From positions 1,302,001-1,366,000 of the forward strand of contig NZ_PHUE01000001.1 in the NCBI RefSeq assembly GCF_002813295.1: a stretch of DNA of 64,000 bases, in the 5' to 3' direction. The position numbers were made by a program, and so were the translations under genes. Positions within the stretch are counted from its first letter, which is position 1. The number at the start of each line of letters is the position of its first letter. The stretch comes from Flavobacterium sp. 5. GTDB lineage: Bacteria > Bacteroidota > Bacteroidia > Flavobacteriales > Flavobacteriaceae. Below are positions 26,157 to 35,563 of this stretch, piece after piece. The notes beneath the pieces were generated by a model. The model searched no databases. It was not told the origin of the DNA and saw only the letters and a program-made list of their open reading frames with translations.

Positions 26157-27620
26157 TTATTTTAAAAGTTGATCTAAAATTTCTTTTACATTTTTCATAT
26201 CATCAAAATCATGACGTACTCCTTTGATTTCCTGATAAGTTTCATGTCCTTTTCCAGCAATCAATATAATATCGTTTGGTTGTGCCAATTGACAAGCTGT
26301 TTTAATCGCTTGAAACCGATCGGTAATTGACAACACTTTTTTAAAGTTTTGAGCCTGAACTCCTTTTTCCATTTCATGGATAATTGCTTCTGGATCTTCA
26401 TTTCTGGGATTATCAGAAGTTATAATTACTTTATCACTCAATTCAGTCGCTATGTTGGCCATAACTGGGCGTTTGGCAGTATCTCTGTTACCTCCGCATC
26501 CTACTACAGTAATTAATTGTTCGTTTTTAGTACGTACATCATTGATTGTATTTAAAACATTCTCAAGCGCATCTGGCGTGTGAGCATAATCTACAATCGC
26601 GGTAATATTTGTATTGGAAACAATATATTGAAATCGTCCAGAAACACTTTCTAATTCAGACATCAATCGAAGTACTTCAAAACTATCTAAACCTAACTCA
26701 ACAGCTGTTCCATAAATCGCTAACAGATTATAGGCATTGAAAGTTCCAATCAACTTAACCCAAACTTCATTGTCATTTATTTTTAACAACAAACCAGATA
26801 ATTGATTTTCCAGAATTAGAGCTTTATAATCAGCATACGTTTTTAAAGCGTATGTCAATTTTCGAGCTGAAGTATTTTGAAGCATTACTGAACCGTTCTT
26901 GTCATCAGAATTAGTCAAAGCAAAAGCATCTTTAGGCAAATGATCAAAAAATGATTTCTTAACATCTCTATATTCGGCAAACGTTGGATGGTAATCCAAA
27001 TGATCGTGTGATAAATTGGTAAATATTCCACCTCTAAAATGCAATGCTTCAGTACGTTTTTGATGAATTCCATGAGAACTAACTTCCATGAAACAATACT
27101 CAACATCTGCTTCAATCATTTCGTTTAGAAAATAATTAATCGTAATAGAATCTGGTGTTGTATGGGTCGCTTTGTGTTCTACTTCGTCAACTAAAATCTT
27201 TACTGTAGATAATAAACCCACTTTAAAACCCGCTTTTTTAAACAATTGATACAACAATGAAGCAATAGTAGTTTTACCATTTGTTCCAGTGATACCAACT
27301 AATTTCAATTTTTGAGAAGGATCTCCATAAAAATTAGCCGCCATAAAAGCCAAAGCTGTATTTGTGTCTTTTACACAAACATAGGTAATCCCATTTATCA
27401 AATTCTCTGGAAGTGTATCACAAATAACTACTGTAGCCCCCAACTCAATTGCTTTTTCTATAAAGTCATGTCCATCTGAAATAGTACCACGAATCGCTAC
27501 AAAAACATCATTTTTTTTGATTTGTCTTGAATCAAAGTGTAATTGATTTATAGCCATATCTGTAGAACCTGTTACTGATTCTATTGCTACTTTATATAAT
27601 ATATCCTTTAGTATACTCAT
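26157..27620 (-). CDS. murE: UDP-MurNAc-L-Ala-D-Glu--diamino acid ligase
   Basis: A 487-residue Mur ligase that adds the third residue of the stem peptide. ATP loop GITGTNGKTTIASLLYQLF, TTPDSITI, FMEVSSHGIHQKR and the DNPRNEDPEAI motif are visible. DNPR in that position is the signature for meso-diaminopimelate specificity. It overlaps ftsI by four bases. No murF or ddl is in the cluster, consistent with other Bacteroidetes. Confidence 0.96.
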   Translation of the reverse strand: MSILKDILYKVAIESVTGSTDMAINQLHFDSRQIKKNDVFVAIRGTISDGHDFIEKAIELGATVVICDTLPENLINGITYVCVKDTNTALAFMAANFYGDPSQKLKLVGITGTNGKTTIASLLYQLFKKAGFKVGLLSTVKILVDEVEHKATHTTPDSITINYFLNEMIEADVEYCFMEVSSHGIHQKRTEALHFRGGIFTNLSHDHLDYHPTFAEYRDVKKSFFDHLPKDAFALTNSDDKNGSVMLQNTSARKLTYALKTYADYKALILENQLSGLLLKINDNEVWVKLIGTFNAYNLLAIYGTAVELGLDSFEVLRLMSELESVSGRFQYIVSNTNITAIVDYAHTPDALENVLNTINDVRTKNEQLITVVGCGGNRDTAKRPVMANIATELSDKVIITSDNPRNEDPEAIIHEMEKGVQAQNFKKVLSITDRFQAIKTACQLAQPNDIILIAGKGHETYQEIKGVRHDFDDMKNVKEILDQLLK

Positions 27621-29617
27621 AATAATTCCAATTGGATTGATGAATTCTTAACAATATTCTGACCCGCCTGAAGGGATTGCTTTTTTACTTTTCCTGTTCC
27701 AACAGCTTTCACTTTCAACCCTAAATTTTCTAATAAAGCAACTGCATCCATTCCAGCCATTCCTTTGACATTTGGAATTACATTTTGCTTCTTTTGTGCT
27801 TTTGCATAATAGCTATTATAATCATTGTCTTGTTTTGGATTAGGACGATCCAATTTCTTAATAACATTAGTAGACGGTGTATCTGTAAATATTTTTTGTG
27901 CTATTCTTTTAAAAACTGGCCCGGCAACATCGGCTCCATAATAATTATTATTTGCCGTATTGGGTTTATGAACCACTACAATACAAGAATACTTAGGATT
28001 ATCAACTGGAAAATATCCAACAAATGAAGACGCATAATGTTTATCCATTCCTCCATTTTGTGCATAATTCATTTGTGCAGTACCTGTTTTACCAGCCATA
28101 GAAAAATCCTTGGAATACAATTTAGAACCTGTCCCTTTTTTTACCACATTTGCTAAAACTGCCTGAACTTTACGTAATGTTTCATCTGAACAAATCTTTG
28201 GGTTCAAAATCTCAGTATTATATTTTTTAATGGTTTTGTCCCACGCTTTTATTTCGGTAACCAACATTGGCTTTACCATAACACCATTATTTGCAACCGC
28301 ATTATAAAATGTTAGTGTTTGCAATGGTGTAACCGATACTCCATAACCAAACGCCATCCACGGAAGTGAAATATTAGACCAATTTTTATCACTTGGCTGT
28401 GGTATAAAAGGAACTCCCTCTCCTCTAAAAGCCAATCCTAATTTTTTATTTAACCCAAATGAATTAATGTGGTTTACAAATTTTGTAGGATCATTTTTGT
28501 AATTATTATATACTGCTTGAACCATAACTGTATTAGAAGAAAGCTCAAATCCTCTAGCTAGCGATATTTTACCATAGCCTCCTTCATGAGAATCTCTCAC
28601 TTTACGTCCTGAATAGGTGATAACACCTCCGTGACTATCATAAACAGTACTCGTATCTGCTACTTTATCTTCTAAAATTGCAATCAAATCAACCAATTTA
28701 AAAGTCGATCCTGGCTCATGAGATTCAGCATATGCATAATTGGTAGTTTCATAATATGTACCATCATTTGCTCTTCCTAAATTTGAAATTGCTTTAACCT
28801 GACCCGTTTTAGTTTCCATAACTACAACACAACCATGATCTGCTTCATATTCCTCCAACTGTTTTAATAAAGCATGGTGCGCAATATCTTGGATATAAAC
28901 ATCTATGGTTGAAATTACGTCATAACCATCTTGAGGATCTACTTCATTTACATCACGAATAGGTTTCCATTGTCCTTTAGCAATTTTTTGCTTTAATATT
29001 TTACCATCTTTACCGTTAAGGAATTCACGATAAGCCCACTCAATTCCTTTACCATCAGCATATCCAGTCAATTTTCTTTCGTATCCAATGGTACGTTCCG
29101 CAATTTGCCCTATTGGATGTTCACGAATTGTTTTTTGCTCGATGATAATTCCACCTTTATAAGCCCCTAGATTGAATAACGGAAACCCTTTTATTTTCAT
29201 ATATTGAGTATAACTCAACCCTTGCGCTACTAAATAATATCTGTTTTTGTTTACTCTAGCTTTTCGTAATTCATTTTGAATAGTACTACTAGACTTTTTC
29301 AGCATCATTCCTAATGAGTCCGACAACAATTTTATATTTTTCTCAAATGCTTCGGTTTTTGGTGCAACAGCATCAAAACGAATCACATAATTTGGAATTG
29401 AAGTTGCCAAAAGACTACCATCAGCCGAATAGATATTTCCTTTATTAGCCGGTATAACAAAATTCCTAACCGTTCTTTCTTTGGCTAACTCTCTATAGTG
29501 ATCTCCATCGACCCATTGAATATTAGTCAATTTAATAGCAATAGCTATTGCCATCAAAAAGATGAAAAAGGCAACCAGATAGGTTCTATAGGATATATAT
29601 TTATCTTCTACTGCCAT
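27617..29617 (-). CDS. ftsI: Septal transpeptidase FtsI (PBP3) with PASTA domain
   Basis: A 666-residue class B penicillin-binding protein. An N-terminal membrane helix (about 11-31) is followed by a dimerisation domain and the transpeptidase domain, which has the active-site serine in EPGSTFKLVDLI, SSN in FELSSNTVMV and KTGTAQ. The C-terminal 60 residues (VIPNVKGMAGMDAVALLENLGL) form one PASTA domain. It cross-links septal peptidoglycan with FtsW. It overlaps ftsL by ten bases and murE by four. Confidence 0.96.
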   Translation of the reverse strand: MAVEDKYISYRTYLVAFFIFLMAIAIAIKLTNIQWVDGDHYRELAKERTVRNFVIPANKGNIYSADGSLLATSIPNYVIRFDAVAPKTEAFEKNIKLLSDSLGMMLKKSSSTIQNELRKARVNKNRYYLVAQGLSYTQYMKIKGFPLFNLGAYKGGIIIEQKTIREHPIGQIAERTIGYERKLTGYADGKGIEWAYREFLNGKDGKILKQKIAKGQWKPIRDVNEVDPQDGYDVISTIDVYIQDIAHHALLKQLEEYEADHGCVVVMETKTGQVKAISNLGRANDGTYYETTNYAYAESHEPGSTFKLVDLIAILEDKVADTSTVYDSHGGVITYSGRKVRDSHEGGYGKISLARGFELSSNTVMVQAVYNNYKNDPTKFVNHINSFGLNKKLGLAFRGEGVPFIPQPSDKNWSNISLPWMAFGYGVSVTPLQTLTFYNAVANNGVMVKPMLVTEIKAWDKTIKKYNTEILNPKICSDETLRKVQAVLANVVKKGTGSKLYSKDFSMAGKTGTAQMNYAQNGGMDKHYASSFVGYFPVDNPKYSCIVVVHKPNTANNNYYGADVAGPVFKRIAQKIFTDTPSTNVIKKLDRPNPKQDNDYNSYYAKAQKKQNVIPNVKGMAGMDAVALLENLGLKVKAVGTGKVKKQSLQAGQNIVKNSSIQLELL

Positions 29618-29955
29618 AATTTTTCTAAGAAATTTTTCTCTTCGTTTTCTTCAACTTCAATTTTCACTGGAGGAACCGTTGATGGAAAAATTTGTCTTTC
29701 TTCCATTTTAGCCGAAACTGTAGATTCCATTTTAAGTTTCATCAACTCCGAACGTCTATCTACAAATTCAGAACGTAATTCTTTTACTCTATTTGTTAAT
29801 TCAACAATCTTAAACACTTTTTGTTCGTAACGCTGCGTATTTGCAATCATTATTATAGCAAGTAAAATCACAAAAACAATAAAACGCCAGTTTTTAACCG
29901 CATTATCGTCAATTAGAAATTGTGCTTTCAATATGTTATAAATTCCACCCTTCAT
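29608..29955 (-). CDS. ftsL: FtsL-like divisome protein
   Basis: A 115-residue bitopic protein with a short N-terminus, one membrane helix (about 22-40, NWRFIVFVILLAIIMIANT) and a coiled-coil segment (KVFKIVELTNRVKELRSEFVDRRSEL). Size, topology and position between rsmH and ftsI match FtsL, which links FtsB/FtsQ to FtsWI. Sequence similarity alone is too weak to prove it. Confidence 0.85.
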   Translation of the reverse strand: MKGGIYNILKAQFLIDDNAVKNWRFIVFVILLAIIMIANTQRYEQKVFKIVELTNRVKELRSEFVDRRSELMKLKMESTVSAKMEERQIFPSTVPPVKIEVEENEEKNFLEKLWQ

Positions 29956-29961
29956 TATCTA

Positions 29962-30870
29962 TTACTTTTTCTCTGCAATTCTCAGTTTAGCGCTTCTGGC
30001 TCTATTATTTATTTTAATCTCCTCATTATCTGGAACTATTAATTTCCCAATTGTATTAAAAGGAACTGAAAAATTACCATAAAAGTCACGCTCTGGTTCT
30101 CCTTCAAACATTCCGTTTTTTATAAATCTTTTTACCAATCTATCTTCTAATGAATGATATGAAATCACACTTAATCTTCCTCCTGGTTTTAAAATTTCTA
30201 AAGACTGTTCTAAAAATTCTTTTAAAACATCCATTTCTTGATTGACCTCAATTCGAATGGCTTGATAAATTTGAGCTAAAACTTTATTACGTATTCTTTC
30301 AGGTAAAAATTTAGCTAAAACTTCTTTCAATTCATCAGTAGTTTTTATTGGTCTATGCTCTCTTGCTTCCACAATTGTTCTTGCTAATGCTGGAGCAATT
30401 TTCAATTCACCATAATCTAAAAACACTCTTTTTAAATCCGCATCATCATATTCATTAACTACACGATAGGCATTCAAATCATTTTTTTGACTCATTCTCA
30501 TATCCAGTTCGGCATCAAAACGAGTTGAAAAACCTCTTTCAGGCACATCAAACTGATGAGATGAAACTCCAAAATCTCCCAAAATACCATCAACTTCTTT
30601 CACACCATGAAAGCGCAAAAATCTTTTTATAAATCTGAAATTCTCATTAATCAGCGTAAATCTTTCGTCAGGTAAAGCATTTGCCAAAGCATCTTCATCC
30701 TGATCAAAAGCAAACAATTTTCCATTAGGGCCTAGTCTTATCAATATTTCTTTTGAATGACCTCCTCCTCCAAAAGTAACATCCACATAAACCCCATCAG
30801 GCTTTATATTCAAACCATCCACGGTAGGATGAAGCAGTACTGGATTATGATATTCCATTGTCGTCGTCAT
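29962..30870 (-). CDS. rsmH: 16S rRNA (cytosine1402-N4)-methyltransferase
   Basis: A 302-residue SAM-dependent methyltransferase that modifies C1402 of 16S rRNA. YHNPVLLHPTVDGL, YVDVTFGGGGHSKEIL, GDFGVSSHQFDVPERGFS and ISYHSLEDRLVKRF match RsmH (MraW). A second ATG at 30858 (MEYHNPVLL) is also possible. It overlaps mraZ by 26 bases. Confidence 0.96.
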   Translation of the reverse strand: MTTTMEYHNPVLLHPTVDGLNIKPDGVYVDVTFGGGGHSKEILIRLGPNGKLFAFDQDEDALANALPDERFTLINENFRFIKRFLRFHGVKEVDGILGDFGVSSHQFDVPERGFSTRFDAELDMRMSQKNDLNAYRVVNEYDDADLKRVFLDYGELKIAPALARTIVEAREHRPIKTTDELKEVLAKFLPERIRNKVLAQIYQAIRIEVNQEMDVLKEFLEQSLEILKPGGRLSVISYHSLEDRLVKRFIKNGMFEGEPERDFYGNFSVPFNTIGKLIVPDNEEIKINNRARSAKLRIAEKK

Positions 30871-31318
30871 TTAAATTTCCCATTACTTCTTCGGCTAAAT
30901 CTGCAAAATCAACATCTGCACCGTCTATTGATTTCTCATACAAATCCTTATCCCAAATCTCTACAATATTAACTGCAGAAGAAAAAACTACATCTTTAAA
31001 AATACTGGCAAAAACCACTAAATCTTTAGGAACCAATAATCTACCTAAAGCATCTATTTCAACCACCTTTACACCTGCGGTAAAACGACGAATAAAATCA
31101 TTGTTCTTTTTGACGAAACGATTAAGTTTGTTGATTTTTTTCATCATCAAATCCCATTCTTCCATCGGATACAATTCCAAACAGGGCTGAAATACAGAAC
31201 GCTTCAAAACAAAACCGTTTTGAAGCGAGGAAGCCAATTGCTTTTTTAAGGGAGCAGGTAATAAAACCCGTCCTTTTGCATCGACTTTACACTCATATGT
31301 TCCTATAATTGTGTCCAA
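30845..31318 (-). CDS. mraZ: Transcriptional regulator MraZ
   Basis: A 157-residue two-domain AbrB-like DNA-binding protein that represses the dcw cluster. Both SpoVT/AbrB repeats are visible: TYECKVDAKGRVLLPAPLKKQL and KVVEIDALGRLLVPKDLV. The longer frame begins with GTG at 31366, but that codon lies inside the operator repeats and upstream of the predicted transcription start. The TTG at 31318 (TTG GAC ACA ATT ATA) is therefore chosen; it gives the normal family N-terminus. No ATG is available. It is the first gene of the cluster and is likely autoregulated. Confidence 0.92.
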   Translation of the reverse strand: MDTIIGTYECKVDAKGRVLLPAPLKKQLASSLQNGFVLKRSVFQPCLELYPMEEWDLMMKKINKLNRFVKKNNDFIRRFTAGVKVVEIDALGRLLVPKDLVVFASIFKDVVFSSAVNIVEIWDKDLYEKSIDGADVDFADLAEEVMGNLNDDDNGIS

Positions 31319-31341
31319 GTAAATTGTATTAATTGTATTAA

Positions 31342-31350
31342 GCAAAAATA
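31342..31350 (-). promoter_or_regulatory. -7 element of the mraZ/dcw promoter
   Basis: The minus strand reads TATTTTTGC, matching TAnnTTTG plus C. It lies 24 to 32 bases before the TTG start of mraZ and just downstream of the operator repeats, so MraZ binding would cover the upstream promoter half. Confidence 0.6.
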
Positions 31351-31360
31351 TATAAAATTT

Positions 31361-31420
31361 TACCACAATTTACCACATTATACCACTTTGTTAATAAGTT
31401 TAACCACTTTTACCCCAAAA
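31361..31420 (-). promoter_or_regulatory. MraZ operator: 10-bp spaced direct repeats
   Basis: Three contiguous decamers begin with TACCAC on the plus strand at 31361, 31371 and 31381 (GTGGTA on the minus strand). Further related boxes occur at 31402 (AACCAC) and 31411 (TACCCC). Known MraZ boxes are G-rich pentamers repeated every ten bases upstream of mraZ, so this array is the expected operator. Confidence 0.8.
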
Positions 31421-31692
31421 CGCTTAGTTTATAGACTATCAGAACTTTAGCTACAGGAACAATTATTTGTAAGAAAGCTTGCAAATTGATAAAAAGTTAT
31501 AATTTTTGATTACTAAAACATACTCTTAAAAGGGTAAAAAAAATATTATTTAATCGTTAAAAAAGCAATAAAAAGAAACTAAAAAACAACACTTTCCTCA
31601 CAAAAGAATAAAAGGTTAAAAAATGGCCCCTAAAATTCTTTTTAATTTTTTTAACCCTATATTTGTGAAAAATTGAAACTGTTATTTAAAAC
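31367..31692. other. Divergent regulatory region between mraZ and the hydrolase
   Basis: This 326-base region holds the distal part of the MraZ operator and, at its right end, the hydrolase promoter. The middle (about 31421-31640) is AT-rich with no recognised gene or RNA. Confidence 0.5.
31658..31665 (+). promoter_or_regulatory. -7 element for the alpha/beta hydrolase
   Basis: TATATTTG is an exact TAnnTTTG match, 27 bases before the ATG at 31693. Confidence 0.6.
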
Positions 31693-32466
31693 ATGGAAAA
31701 ATATTACAAAAAAGAAGGCAAATACGGATATTACGAAGCAGGCGAAGGAATTCCGATTGTCATCTTACATGGTTTAATGGGAGGACTTAGTAATTTTGAT
31801 GCTGTAGCCAGTTATTTTTCTAATAAAGGATACAAAATTATTATCCCAGATTTACCTATTTACACTCAAAACATATTAAAAACAAACGTAAAAAGTTTTG
31901 CAGTCTATGTAAAAAACTTCATTACGTATAAAAAATTAGACAGAGTTATTCTTTTAGGAAATTCACTTGGTGGACATATAGCGTTATATCATACAAAAAT
32001 GTTTCCCGAAAAAGTATCAGGATTAGTAATCACAGGCAGTTCTGGATTGTACGAAAGTGCCATGGGAGACAGTTATCCAAAAAGAGGCGACTACGAATAT
32101 ATTAAGAAAAAAGCCGAAGATGTATTTTATGATCCTAAAATTGCAACTCCAGAACTTATTGACGAAGTATACGCCACAGTAAATGATCGTATAAAATTGA
32201 TCAAAACACTGACTATTGCAAAAAGTGCAATTCGTCATAATATGGCCAAGGATTTACCAAAAATGCATGTGCAAACTTGTATCATTTGGGGGAAAAATGA
32301 CAAAGTTACACCTCCGGATGTAGCCGAAGAATTCCATAAATTATTACCCAATTCGACTTTATACTGGATTGACAAATGTGGTCACGCTGCCATGATGGAA
32401 CAGCCAGAAGAATTTAATACTCATTTGGAAGACTGGCTTACGCATACCCATCTAGCAGAACACTAA
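31693..32466 (+). CDS. Alpha/beta hydrolase
   Basis: A 257-residue cytoplasmic hydrolase with no signal peptide. The oxyanion loop ILHGLMGGLSNFD, nucleophile elbow LLGNSLGGHIALY with its serine, GKNDKVTPP with the acid, and CGHAAMMEQPEEF with the histidine give a complete catalytic triad. It belongs to the MhpC/BioH-like superfamily; the substrate cannot be told. It is followed after 28 bases by engB, an association seen in many Flavobacteriaceae, which suggests one transcript. Confidence 0.9.
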   Translation: MEKYYKKEGKYGYYEAGEGIPIVILHGLMGGLSNFDAVASYFSNKGYKIIIPDLPIYTQNILKTNVKSFAVYVKNFITYKKLDRVILLGNSLGGHIALYHTKMFPEKVSGLVITGSSGLYESAMGDSYPKRGDYEYIKKKAEDVFYDPKIATPELIDEVYATVNDRIKLIKTLTIAKSAIRHNMAKDLPKMHVQTCIIWGKNDKVTPPDVAEEFHKLLPNSTLYWIDKCGHAAMMEQPEEFNTHLEDWLTHTHLAEH

Positions 32467-32494
32467 TCGATCGGAGAATTTTATACTCAAAATT

Positions 32495-33115
32495 ATGAAA
32501 ATTAATACTGCCGAATTCGTTATAAGCAACTCCGATGTGAGCAAATGTCCTCAGGATTTTTTGCCCGAATATGCTTTTATTGGTAGATCCAATGTTGGAA
32601 AGTCATCATTAATTAATATGTTGACTAATCACAAAAAATTAGCAAAAACATCAGGAAGACCAGGAAAGACTCAGCTTATCAATCACTTTTTAATCAACAA
32701 CAATTGGTTTCTTGTCGATTTGCCAGGTTATGGTTATGCCAAAGTTTCTAAAAAAACAAAATCTGTATTTCAAGAATTCATTACTGATTACTTTGAAACA
32801 AGAGAACAGCTGGTTTGTGCTTTTGTTTTAATTGATGTCCGTCATGAAGCACAAACAATTGACATTGAATTTATGTCATATATGGGCGAAAGTGAAATTC
32901 CATTTTGCATTATTTTTACCAAAGCTGATAAAATTAGCAGAGTAAAAATCGATTCTCATATTGCAGCTTACAAAAAACAAATGTTTGCTAATAACTGGGC
33001 TGAAATGCCACAGTACTTTGTAACATCAGCAACAGAATCCACTGGAAAAGAAGAATTACTATCTTATATAGACGAAGTAAACCAAGAAGTCTTCAAAAAC
33101 AATTCAGAGTTTTAA
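32495..33115 (+). CDS. engB: Ribosome biogenesis GTPase EngB (YihA/YsxC)
   Basis: A 206-residue GTPase of the TrmE-Era-EngA group needed for 50S subunit assembly. The G1 motif is GRSNVGKSS, G3 is DLPGYGYAKV, and G4 is TKADK. SGRPGKTQLINHF contains the G2 region typical of EngB. Length is normal. It ends before a bidirectional terminator shared with gldC. Confidence 0.96.
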   Translation: MKINTAEFVISNSDVSKCPQDFLPEYAFIGRSNVGKSSLINMLTNHKKLAKTSGRPGKTQLINHFLINNNWFLVDLPGYGYAKVSKKTKSVFQEFITDYFETREQLVCAFVLIDVRHEAQTIDIEFMSYMGESEIPFCIIFTKADKISRVKIDSHIAAYKKQMFANNWAEMPQYFVTSATESTGKEELLSYIDEVNQEVFKNNSEF

Positions 33116-33135
33116 GACCCTTTCTTTAAGAATAA

Positions 33136-33175
33136 AAAATATCCCAAAACCGAATTTTCAGTTTTGGGATATTTT
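33136..33175. terminator. Bidirectional terminator between engB and gldC
   Basis: ATATCCCAAAAC (33139-33150) pairs perfectly with GTTTTGGGATAT (33161-33172), flanked by A and T runs. It serves the convergent engB and gldC. Confidence 0.88.
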
Positions 33176-33190
33176 ATTTAGATTAAAAAC

Positions 33191-33526
33191 TTATTTCTTT
33201 AAATCAAGTTTTTCAGCAAAATAATCACAGAAGTCAAGCATTGTATCCGACATCTTTTCATCATTCGTAGCTCTTTTAAAAGTTTCAGCCATTGAAACTA
33301 ATGTTTGGTGAAAGAAAATTTTCATTTCATCAACTGGCATTTCTTTAGTCCACAAGTCAATTCTCATGCTTTCTTTGGTTTTATGATCCCAAACATTAAG
33401 CATAATAGCTTTTGATTCTGAAAGTGCTATTCCGCCTTCTTCTGCCGTCCAAAAAAGTTTTTCTGGAACTCTATTTTCGTCTAATTCGACTAAGAATTTA
33501 ATTTCTGAGGTATTATTTTTTGACAT
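33191..33526 (-). CDS. gldC: Gliding motility protein GldC
   Basis: A 111-residue cytoplasmic protein with FLVELDENRVPEKLFWTAEEGG and ESMRIDLWTKEMPVDEMKIFFHQTL, typical of GldC. GldC is a small protein that supports gliding in Flavobacterium johnsoniae, with an unknown molecular role. It begins at the last base of gldB, so the two are co-translated. Confidence 0.94.
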   Translation of the reverse strand: MSKNNTSEIKFLVELDENRVPEKLFWTAEEGGIALSESKAIMLNVWDHKTKESMRIDLWTKEMPVDEMKIFFHQTLVSMAETFKRATNDEKMSDTMLDFCDYFAEKLDLKK

Positions 33527-34482
33527 TATTTCTTGGGTTTGTATTTTGATTGTTCAAAAATTTCTTTGGCATTCGTTTTCAATAACTGGTCTACCGTAAC
33601 ATTATTATTCTCCATATACGATCGGACAATTTGCCAACCTATCCATGCTCCCACTCTTCCGGGAGAATCATTATCTATTTCTAAATAAAATTTAGAAAAC
33701 GGTGAAGGATCGATAAATCTAGAAGTCAGTTTTTGTTCATCACTAAAAAGCATTTCTTTTTCAATAAAATAACGCCAAATATAACTCTCGTTTTCCTTAC
33801 ACCAAACTAACTGCTCAGGCGTGTATCCCATTTTTTCAGCATCTGTATATTCTGGAAGTAAAATATCTTTTAAATAAAGTTCTTTGCCAAAATAAATCAT
33901 CTGAGACAGCAAATTCTTTTCAGTCGGAGGAGCAATTTTCCCTAAGGAAAAACTAGTTACTACGTCTGGCATCATTTGCCTTTCTTCAAAATTTTGTTTC
34001 AGATATTTAGGAAATTGATAAAACTTATGTTCTTTTCCTAAATACAATTCCAACGAAATAATTATCAAAGAATCAGCATAAATTGCTTTATTCGAATAAT
34101 CCATATCCGAAATTAGCGTAATTACTTTAGGTGTTTTGGTCTTTGGAAAATAATATTTCATGTGTTTTACCAAAACTTCTACCTCATTTTTTATACCATT
34201 TGCTGTGGGATATTTTTTTTGAACTTCAGTATATACTTCTCTCCAAATGGGAGCATTCATTTTATTCAACCAAACAGTATCACTAATCTTCGATGAAAAG
34301 AAATAAGGATACTGTTTTTTTAATTTAGGCAAATCCTTTGGAGATGTTTCAAAAAAAGCTTTATCAAAACGTTCTACCTTAATATTTACTGGTATTTCTT
34401 CTATAGTTTTTTCAACTTTACTTTTTTGATCACAGGACCAAAACAGAAAACAAAAAACAATAGGTAAGAGAAATAATTTCAT
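33526..34482 (-). CDS. gldB: Gliding motility lipoprotein GldB
   Basis: A 318-residue lipoprotein with a signal peptide ending in the lipobox FWSC (cysteine near residue 17). GldB is needed for gliding in Flavobacterium; its fold is not enzymatic in any obvious way. FEERQMMPDVVTSFSLGKIAPPTEKNLLSQ and the C-terminal PGRVGAWIGWQIVRSYMENN fit the family. The gldB-gldC pair is diagnostic for Bacteroidetes gliders. Confidence 0.93.
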   Translation of the reverse strand: MKLFLLPIVFCFLFWSCDQKSKVEKTIEEIPVNIKVERFDKAFFETSPKDLPKLKKQYPYFFSSKISDTVWLNKMNAPIWREVYTEVQKKYPTANGIKNEVEVLVKHMKYYFPKTKTPKVITLISDMDYSNKAIYADSLIIISLELYLGKEHKFYQFPKYLKQNFEERQMMPDVVTSFSLGKIAPPTEKNLLSQMIYFGKELYLKDILLPEYTDAEKMGYTPEQLVWCKENESYIWRYFIEKEMLFSDEQKLTSRFIDPSPFSKFYLEIDNDSPGRVGAWIGWQIVRSYMENNNVTVDQLLKTNAKEIFEQSKYKPKK

Positions 34483-34677
34483 ATATATTATTTATTTATC
34501 AGTTTTTAAATAGATTTCAAATACAATTCGCAAATCTTTATTCATTTTTTCAACCAATATAAAACATGCTATATCAATTGTATTATTTTATTTAAATTTG
34601 TTTCCAAAGGAATTCTTAAACCATTTTACTTATTTTTTTGCAAATATACATTCCTGCTTTTTAAAACTTAAACTATT

Positions 34678-35475
34678 ATGACTAAAAAAAGAACGCTTCA
34701 AATCGAAAAAGTAAATACTCATATTGTCGAATGGCTAAAAAGTTATGCTGAACTTTCAAAAGTTAATGGATTTGTAATAGGAATATCCGGCGGTGTAGAT
34801 TCAGCAGTAACCTCAACACTCTGTGCGCAAACAGGTTTAAAAGTTTTATGCGTCGAAATGCCAATTCATCAGGCTCCAAGTCATGTTTCAAGAGCAAAAG
34901 AGCATATTGAGCAATTAAAAAACAGATTTCCAAATGTAACAAATTCCGTTGCCGACCTAACCTCGGTTTTTGAAACCTTCAAAAAAGAAGTCCCAACAAC
35001 TAATAATGAAACGGCAGTAAATTTATCGCTTGCTAATACCCGTGCGCGTTTACGTATGACTACTTTGTACTATTTTGCAGGCATCCATGGTTTATTAGTA
35101 GCTGGGACAGGAAATAAAGTAGAAGATTTCGGAGTTGGTTTCTATACTAAATATGGAGATGGCGGAGTTGATTTGAGCCCAATAGCTGATTTAATGAAAT
35201 CCGAAGTATACCAATTAGGAGCTTATTTAAAAATTCCTGATTCTATATTAACAGCTTCTCCTACAGATGGATTATTTGGTGATGATCGAACAGATGAAGA
35301 TCAATTAGGTGCAAGTTATGATGAATTAGAGTGGGCAATGGAGGTAACTGAATCAAAAACAGACACTAATACTTTCACAGAACGTCAAAAAATTGTTTAC
35401 GAAATTTATAAAAAACTTAACAAAAACAACCAGCATAAAATGAATTCAATACCTGTTTGCATAATAAACTGTTAA
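34678..35475 (+). CDS. nadE: NH3-dependent NAD+ synthetase
   Basis: A 265-residue ATP-pyrophosphatase-type enzyme that amidates nicotinic acid adenine dinucleotide with ammonia. The PP-loop is GISGGVDSAV (residues 35-44); NTRARLRMTTLYYFAG, GTGNKVEDFGVGFYTKYGDGG and PTDGLF follow. No glutaminase domain is present, so it is the ammonia-dependent form. It is followed by a response regulator 88 bases away. Confidence 0.95.
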   Translation: MTKKRTLQIEKVNTHIVEWLKSYAELSKVNGFVIGISGGVDSAVTSTLCAQTGLKVLCVEMPIHQAPSHVSRAKEHIEQLKNRFPNVTNSVADLTSVFETFKKEVPTTNNETAVNLSLANTRARLRMTTLYYFAGIHGLLVAGTGNKVEDFGVGFYTKYGDGGVDLSPIADLMKSEVYQLGAYLKIPDSILTASPTDGLFGDDRTDEDQLGASYDELEWAMEVTESKTDTNTFTERQKIVYEIYKKLNKNNQHKMNSIPVCIINC

Positions 35476-35563
35476 AAAAAAATAATTTGTCCGAAAAATT
35501 ATACTTATAACAAAATATTTTTATAATTTTATATCTTCAAAAACAATCCTAAAACTAAATACC

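Noticed and set aside
31319..31366. GTG-initiated N-terminal extension of mraZ
   Set aside because: It overlaps the MraZ operator and the promoter, and family members lack these residues.
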